A DNA stretch of 64,000 nucleotides from Avena insularis (Eukaryota; Streptophyta; Magnoliopsida; Poales; Poaceae): assembly GCA_023614405.1 (NCBI GenBank), contig CM042685.1:232665661-232729660 (forward strand). The letters are read 5' to 3'. Below the pieces are notes generated by a model. The model searched no databases and was not told the origin of the DNA. It saw nothing but the letters and a program-made list of their open reading frames with translations. Within the stretch, counting starts at the first letter, position 1, and every line of letters begins with the position of its first letter. A program made the translations under genes and the position numbers. Shown here one piece after another: positions 58,394-64,000 of this stretch.

Positions 58394-59583
58394 TGTAGGG
58401 TTCGCAGCATAGAAAACAAAAATTTTCCTACGATGGGAACAGCTATGTACCAAGATCTATCTACTAGATACAAACAACAGGCGGATGTATATCCGTAGAG
58501 AACATACCCTTGAAGACCAACAAAGCTTAACGAGTCCAAACTTGTGGCTGATGTAGACGATCTCTTGCCGATCTCAAGTTCGAGAGGAAGTCCTAGCGCC
58601 GCAAAACAGCAGCGCATCCGTGCTCGCACACACGTTCGAGGCACCGAGCAACCTCCGCCTCCTCGCTCCAGCGATGCAGCGGAAGCACAACTCTTTCTTT
58701 TCGAAAAGCCACCGGGAACATGTATCTCGCTAGTCCGAGACCATGGGGGATAAATTCTAGAGGGGGAGAGAGATCCTTCACGAGGAGGTGTACTTTGAGA
58801 GGAGGAGAGGGGGGCCTTTTATAGGAGAGAGGGGGGCACCCAAGGGGCATGGCGCCCAGCCATGGGGGCTGACCCCACCTCTTCCACATTCATGTGGGTG
58901 GAGCTCCCACTCAAAATGAAAAGCCTCCACTCCCATTAAAAAGCCTCCACTCAAAAATCCACTCACATGCATTAAATTTCCACCAAATTTAATGCAAGCT
59001 CTCATTTAAATAAAACTCTTTTATTTATTTATTCAGAATTTTGTTAATTACTTTAATTAACAAACATTCACATAAAACCCCTTGCTAGTATTCCATTTCA
59101 CATGCAGAACCAGTTTCAGCAATTTTAACCGAAACAGTTTCGATATCTAGTGAAATAAATTCCTGTGCTTGTTTATTCTTTCGGCATGAAACATTTGCTC
59201 CAATTGGATGTCGGTGTCTCTTAAGTGTGTCACCATACGGTTCGTGAATAATGCGGACATGATCGAGACCCCTCTCGGATCAATAATCAGAAGCGGGATC
59301 TGGAGACCCATCCGACTCCACACATTCAACGATGACTTTCTTGTGATCGTCGGAACCTTTTACGCTAGTATCTTAATCCCTTTGTTTCACGATATATTAC
59401 ATGTCCGAGATTCGATCATCGGTATCTCCATACCTAGTTTGATCTCGTTACCGACATGCACTCTTTTCTTGTTCCCGTGATATAACATTCTAGTGATCAA
59501 ATCACTTGCTTGCAAGCTAATCAATGTGATATCACCGAGAGGGCCCAGAGCATATCTATTCGTCATCGGGATGAACAAATTCC
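58394..59583 (-). repeat. Angela-like LTR U, inner part, cut by element W
   Basis: Begins TGTAGGGTTCGCAGCATAG (plus strand) inside the Z gene and contains a TATA box (minus CCTATAAAAGG, about 58814-58824). It shares CTTAAGTGTGTC and CGGTTCGTGAAT with Angela LTRs, but is more diverged. It stops at 59583 within GAACAAATTCC. It is a 3' or solo LTR of a minus-strand copia element; the rest should be beyond the window. Candidate target duplication CTCTC at 58389-58393. Confidence 0.75.
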
Positions 59584-62500
59584 TGCAAGATCCCTCCTTT
59601 GTAAAGGAAAAGGATCCCTGTGATTGCAATGCTAGTCCCTGGATCATTGCTAGCATCCACAGTTTAAGATGAAGTACACAGATACAAAGGTCATTTATTA
59701 CATCCATTCCAGAGATAAAACATAGTCTTTACAACTCAAGGCCACAGGCCTGATACAAGAGTTTGGAATAAGTAAATAATTATAAGTCTTCATCTTCATG
59801 TGCCACAGGCAAACATGTTGAGCGTAGACTCATGACACCTAATCATCATCGGAGTAACCTGCAACATCACAAGTTACAGCCACAGTGGGTCAATACTTTG
59901 GAATAGTATTGGCAAGTGATACCTTAGTAAAATTTAGGTGGACTATAATACTATATGCATTTTGGCTAAGTGTAGCTTGGCTTGCTTTGCTCAAAATAGG
60001 TTTTTCCTATTAGTTGAAGTCACTAAGTTTTTCTTTGTCAAAAACTTTTCCCAAGAAACCACCAATAGACATTGGGGTCCTTCACCCTTGTTCACCCACA
60101 AGTTTTTTACTTAGAAGTTGGAGTGATGAGATTCTTGACAGCTTCCATGTCTTAATGCTCAAGTTGTCCATTGCCATGGACTTGGCTAAGTACTTAGATT
60201 TTTCCATCTGCAGAGGTTGTGCACTTTCCCCACCAGACTTGGTTTCCCAAGACAGGACCTTTCAGAAGCCTTCCCTTAGCCAAATGGACGCGTTCCAACC
60301 TATCATCCCACTACCACCAACTGTCCAAATGACTAAGTTCTAGCAACCTATGTGATCCAGGCAGAGCCCATATTGCCAAGTGGCTGCACTATAAGCTTCT
60401 CAACACTTGGCCTCTAAAATCCCTTTGTTCCTGGGTGGCTTTCCACAAGTGAGATACACAAGGTAAACCATATCCATGGGCCTTGTGTAACCACTCAACC
60501 AAAAACCACCAATCAAGTCCCTTTCCACCCAGGTGATTCATTGACTTAGTTGTTTTATTAAGAAAACATAAGTCCATAGACTTATAAATATTTTCATCAT
60601 AGCATGTATATTTTACCAACCTTGTTTGCTACTAGCTAGGCTAAGCATGGCATAGATAGTACTTAACTTAGAAAATTTCCTAGCAATTCTACAACTACTT
60701 AGGATTTCCCAACATGGCATTTGGCAAAATAGTAACATGCAAGACTTAGCAAAATATTTCTAATGCTTGTATGAAAATATAGGGATAGTAATATTCATGA
60801 AGTACCACTTGCCTTGGTAGTTGGGAGAGTAGCACTCTTCACAATCACAATCACTAGCACCAAAGTCTACACAAAGAATATAACCACAATCACATACAAG
60901 TCATATACAAGCAAAAATATATATGCATGCATGCAAGATGCTAAGTGATGATTTTTAAAACTCAACCAAGCAAGTGCATGATACTGAATAATAACCAAAT
61001 CAAAAACTTGCTAAACCAAGTTTATTTTACACTAAAATAATTTCCTAAACAATTCCTATACTCAAAATAGTCCTAAACAAGTTTCTGCAAATAAAGTCAT
61101 TTTAACAGAAACTAAACACTAAACACATTGCATAAACAGAAAGGGCTTGTCTTCCTGATTCCAACGGTATAAAATTTGTCAAATTCTAACGTGTGGATCA
61201 AAAGTTATAGCTAAATCAAATTTGGTTACAAATCTGATTCAAATTCTGTTTTTAAACTAAACCCTAGCCACGCGTCGCGCTCTGATTCGTCGGTACCGCT
61301 TTGCGTGGATCAAGCAGCGTGGACCGTCAGATCAAACTTAAAGCGCACGGCCCAGATTGTCACTTACCCCTTCGATGCAGATCTAATCTAGAGCGTTGGA
61401 TCTAGATCCTACGGCTGTTAAGCGTGCGACCAAGGATGGGCAGCGCAAATGGTTGCTGGCGACAGCGCTACTGGCGGTGATGGTCCGGCGAATACATGAA
61501 GGGCTGGGGTGTGTGGCATGGCTTACCAGACTCGCACGGTCATGAGGAAGCTCAACTTGGTCTTTGCTTGGACAGGGGCGTACTGGCACGGCTGGAAATC
61601 CTCGTCGGAGTTGAGCACGGCGTCGGGTGGTTCCTGTCGAGTTGGTTGCCGAGGTTTCGTCGCCTAGCATGAACCGAGGGATTAGAAGACGACAAGACGG
61701 CGGCGAACAACCTAGTATGCAAGAGGGGCAAGGGCGCGCTTACATCGTAATTGGTCGCCGGAGTTGAGCGGGACGGCGCCCGGGTCACAGCGATCAAGCG
61801 ACGGGTGTCAGAAGATGCACGAGCTCATGCTGAGCATAATCATTTGAATCAGGGGCACAGGGGCGGTCGGGACTCACCAGAATTGCTGCCGGAGATCGTC
61901 GGGACAGCAGCCTGGTGGCATGGAGAGGGAATTGGTTGAGGGGAAATGGCCGCGAGAGAGAGGGGATTAAATAGGCAGAGGCTCGACAAGAAACGCTTAG
62001 TGATTCAATGCCAATTACCTCGCGGAATCAAAGCAGCAACGGGCAGCGGCGGAGTTCATGCGCGGAATTTTGGGGAAGACGATGACGTCGTGGACGGGGC
62101 CCGCTTGTCAGCGAATAGAGCAAAGGGGAAGTGGGGTCCGAGTGTCAGCGACTTGCTGGGTGCGTCCGCGCGTGCGAGAGAGAGAGGTGGCCCGGGTGGG
62201 CTAGTTGATTCGCTGTTGCTGGGCCAAATTCCTGGCGCCGGCCCTTTTCCAATTATTTTCTCTTTTCTTTTTCTAAATTGATTTTCAGGAATGGTTTTCA
62301 AATGATTTCAAAAGCTATTTGATTTCAAATCTTTTTGGGATTTTTGCAATGTGCAATAATCACAAAACTTGGCATAAAACCATGTGGTCACTTTGAGTTG
62401 GCTTGGTTATTTTTGAAAAAAACAAAATAACAGGGACATTGCACTTGATTTGCAAATGTTTGAAAATGGTTTTTGAAACCATTTCTATTTTGTATAATTT

Positions 62501-62725
62501 TGTTCAAACTCTACACTCAAGCCAAACAATAGAGAAGCAACCAAACTTGGTTTTTAAAACACTAATCTCCCAAGTGAGGATGGGCATTTGATTTAAGTTT
62601 GCTCACATAAAATGATAGCACTATGTGCTTCTGTTTTCTTGAAATGAGTTTGAAATTGATCTCAATTCTATATGCATGCATGAATGATATGCAATCTTTG
62701 AAATCATGATTTTAGGGATGTTACA
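59584..62725 (-). repeat. 3' LTR of element W (about 3142 bp)
   Basis: The minus strand starts TGTAACATCCC at 62725 and ends ...GGGATCTTGCA near 59584. It shares with X and Z the blocks CAATGCTAGTCCCTGG, the CCACAAGTGAGA region and a GC-rich U5 block (about 61250-62240) with a TATA-like CTATTTAATC (minus, near 61970). Donor-like CTGGTAAGCC at 61526 and acceptor-like GATGTTGCAG at 59859 (minus). The left boundary is inferred from loss of LTR U similarity. Confidence 0.8.
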
Positions 62726-62743
62726 AATCTAACCCCCTTAAGG
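62726..62743 (-). other. Polypurine tract of element W
   Basis: The minus strand reads CCTTAAGGGGGTTAGATT directly before the LTR. It overlaps the pol stop codon region. Confidence 0.8.
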
Positions 62744-64000
62744 TGAATCTCGCCCTCGAGATTCGGATTGGCTAGCAAATAGGTGAGGGTGGTCTTTCCG
62801 AAGATCATCTTCTCTTTCCCATGTTGCTTCCTCTTCGGAATGATGATTCCATTGCACTTTGCAAAACTTGATAGTCTTAGTCCTTGTGACTCTTTCTGCA
62901 GTCTCAAGAATCTTGATAGGTTTCTCTTCATAGGTGAGATCACTTTCCAATTGAACCTCCTCCAAAGGTATAGTATCCTTCAAAGAAGTTTCTTCCATTT
63001 TTGGGTGACATTTCTTAAGCTAACTCACATGAAACACATTATGGACTGCTGACAGAGATTCTGGCAGTTCAATTTCATAGGCAACTTCTCCTTTGCGACT
63101 TAGAATCTTGAATGGCCCAACATATCTTGGTGCCAATTTTCCTTTGACTCCGAATATTTTCACTCCACGAAGTGGTGACACTCTAAGATAGGCTCTATCC
63201 CCAACTTCGTAGGTAACTTCTCTACGCTTAGGATCTGCGTAGCTTTTCTGTCGGGACTGTGCTATCTTCAACCTGTCCTTAACCAATTTGACCTTCTCTT
63301 CGGCTTCTTTGATAAGGTCTGGCCCGAATAAACTTCTTTCTCCCACACCATTCCATAACAATGGGGTGGTACACTTTCTTCCGTAGAGAAACTCAAATGG
63401 TGCCATCTCAATGCTGGCTTGATAGCTGTTGTTATAAGAAAATTCTGCGTAAGGCAGACTTTCATCCCAACTGGCTCCATAGTCTAGGGCACATGCCCTC
63501 AACATGTCTTCAAGAATTTGATTAGTTCTTTCTGTTTGTCCATCGGTTAGAGGATGAAAAGCAGTACTAAATTCCAACCTCGTTCCCAATGACTCATGTA
63601 GCTGTCTCCAAAAATGGGAAGTGAATTGAGTTCCCCTATCAGACACAATACTCTTGGGCACTCCATGTAGACATACAATTCTACTCATGTAAATTTTGGC
63701 TAACTTAGCACTTGTATAGGTGGTCTTCACGGGTATAAAATGAGCTACTTTAGTTAGGAGATCCACTACTACCCATATGGAATCATATCCTGACCTGGTC
63801 CTTGGTAATCCGGTAATAAAATCCATACCAATTTTGTCCCACTTCCAATCAGGAATAGGTAGTGGTTGAAGCAAACCTGCTGGTTTCTGATGCTCCGCTT
63901 TCACTCTACTACACACATCACACAAGGCAATATGTTCGGCGATGTCCTTCTTGAGATTATTCCACCAAAATCTTTCTTTCATGTCCATGTACATTTTGGT
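62738..64000 (-). pseudogene. Chromovirus integrase with C-terminal chromodomain (5' end outside window)
   Basis: Integrase reads from the window edge. The zinc-finger end (HIALCDVCSRVKAEH) is followed by catalytic Asp in GMDFITGLPRT, Asp in VSDRGTQFTSHFW and Glu in TDGQTERTNQILEDML, then the GPY/F-like module (KLAPRYVGPFKILSRKG) and the VHNVFHVS end. After one in-frame TAG at about 63017-63019 the same frame continues with LKKCHP and a chromodomain (LTYEEKPIKILE, KVQWNHHSEEEATWERED) ending at 62738. Chromodomains direct integration to particular chromatin. The single stop is explained by CAG to TAG. This is the least damaged pol in the window. The Tekay/Del assignment rests on the chromodomain, long LTR and Met-type PBS of its relatives. 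Confidence 0.9.

Larger units (their letters stand above)
59584..64000 (-). mobile_element. Element W: chromovirus (Tekay/Del-like) gypsy element, 3' part
   Basis: Minus-strand element with its 3' LTR at 59584-62725, PPT at 62726-62743 and the end of pol (62738-64000) with integrase and chromodomain. The LTR is related to those of X, Y and Z. Gag, protease, RT and RNase H should lie beyond the right edge. It is inserted in LTR U; the candidate target duplication ATTCC (59579-59583) is not checkable. Confidence 0.85.

Noticed and set aside
57376..58644. A 422-codon ORF fusing about 83 residues to the zinc-knuckle protein
   Set aside because: The N-terminal part from 58394 onward is LTR U read by chance in the same frame. 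The boundary coincides with the TG end of the LTR.

Overview
The window is retrotransposon sequence of a large-genome grass. No intact host gene, tRNA or rRNA gene was found on either strand. The Angela/BARE-type copia LTRs (one begins, on the minus strand, TGTTGGAATTATGCC), the Athila-lineage elements with a PBS like TGGYGCCRTTGCCGGGG, and the long-LTR chromoviruses point to Pooideae, most likely Triticeae (wheat, barley, rye or a wild relative). The species itself is inferred, not read.

Left half (1-33623). An Athila/Sabrina-like gypsy element on the minus strand (called A) is split into three visible pieces: 3592-7688, 21136-22345 and 31292-31775. Three elements lie in or against it. The first is the 5' part of an Angela/BARE copia (Angela-1, 1-3591). 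The second is a complete 13.4 kb Tat-lineage gypsy element on the plus strand (7689-21135, TSD GAAAT) inside A's gag. The third is a complete 8.9 kb Angela copia (Angela-2, 22346-31286, TSD AGATC) inside A's 5' LTR. A itself ends at 31775 inside the gag of another copia element (B, 31776-33130). A 493 bp stretch (33131-33623) is not assigned to any element.

Right half (33624-64000). A chain of insertions runs one inside the next, and the right-hand remainders of all but V lie beyond the window: Angela LTR C (33624) > X (34674) > Y (50138) > Z (53448) > Angela-like LTR U (58394) > W (59584). X also contains V (39860-46423), a complete 6.6 kb minus-strand Athila-type element with TSD GCAAC. X, Y, Z and W belong to one related group with 3.1-4.3 kb LTRs. 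W carries chromovirus integrase and a chromodomain. X and Z show only a short internal region coding for a protein with about seven zinc knuckles, so they look non-autonomous and possibly dependent on a W-like partner. Y and Z LTRs face each other as a large inverted repeat.

How the pieces work: these are self-propagating or parasitic retroelements (gag, protease, RT, RNase H, integrase), almost all broken by nonsense mutations, many of them explicable as C-to-T or G-to-A changes. LTR pairs compared by eye suggest that Tat (about 3.5%) and V (about 2-3%) are the youngest complete insertions, X is intermediate (about 5% over a short sample), and Angela-2 is older (about 10% over the first 470 bp). 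The most interesting signals are a spliced antisense gene in the Tat element, a 90 bp array of polypurine-tract-like motifs beside it, a putative intron conserved inside the long LTRs of X, Z and W, and the multi-zinc-knuckle non-autonomous family.
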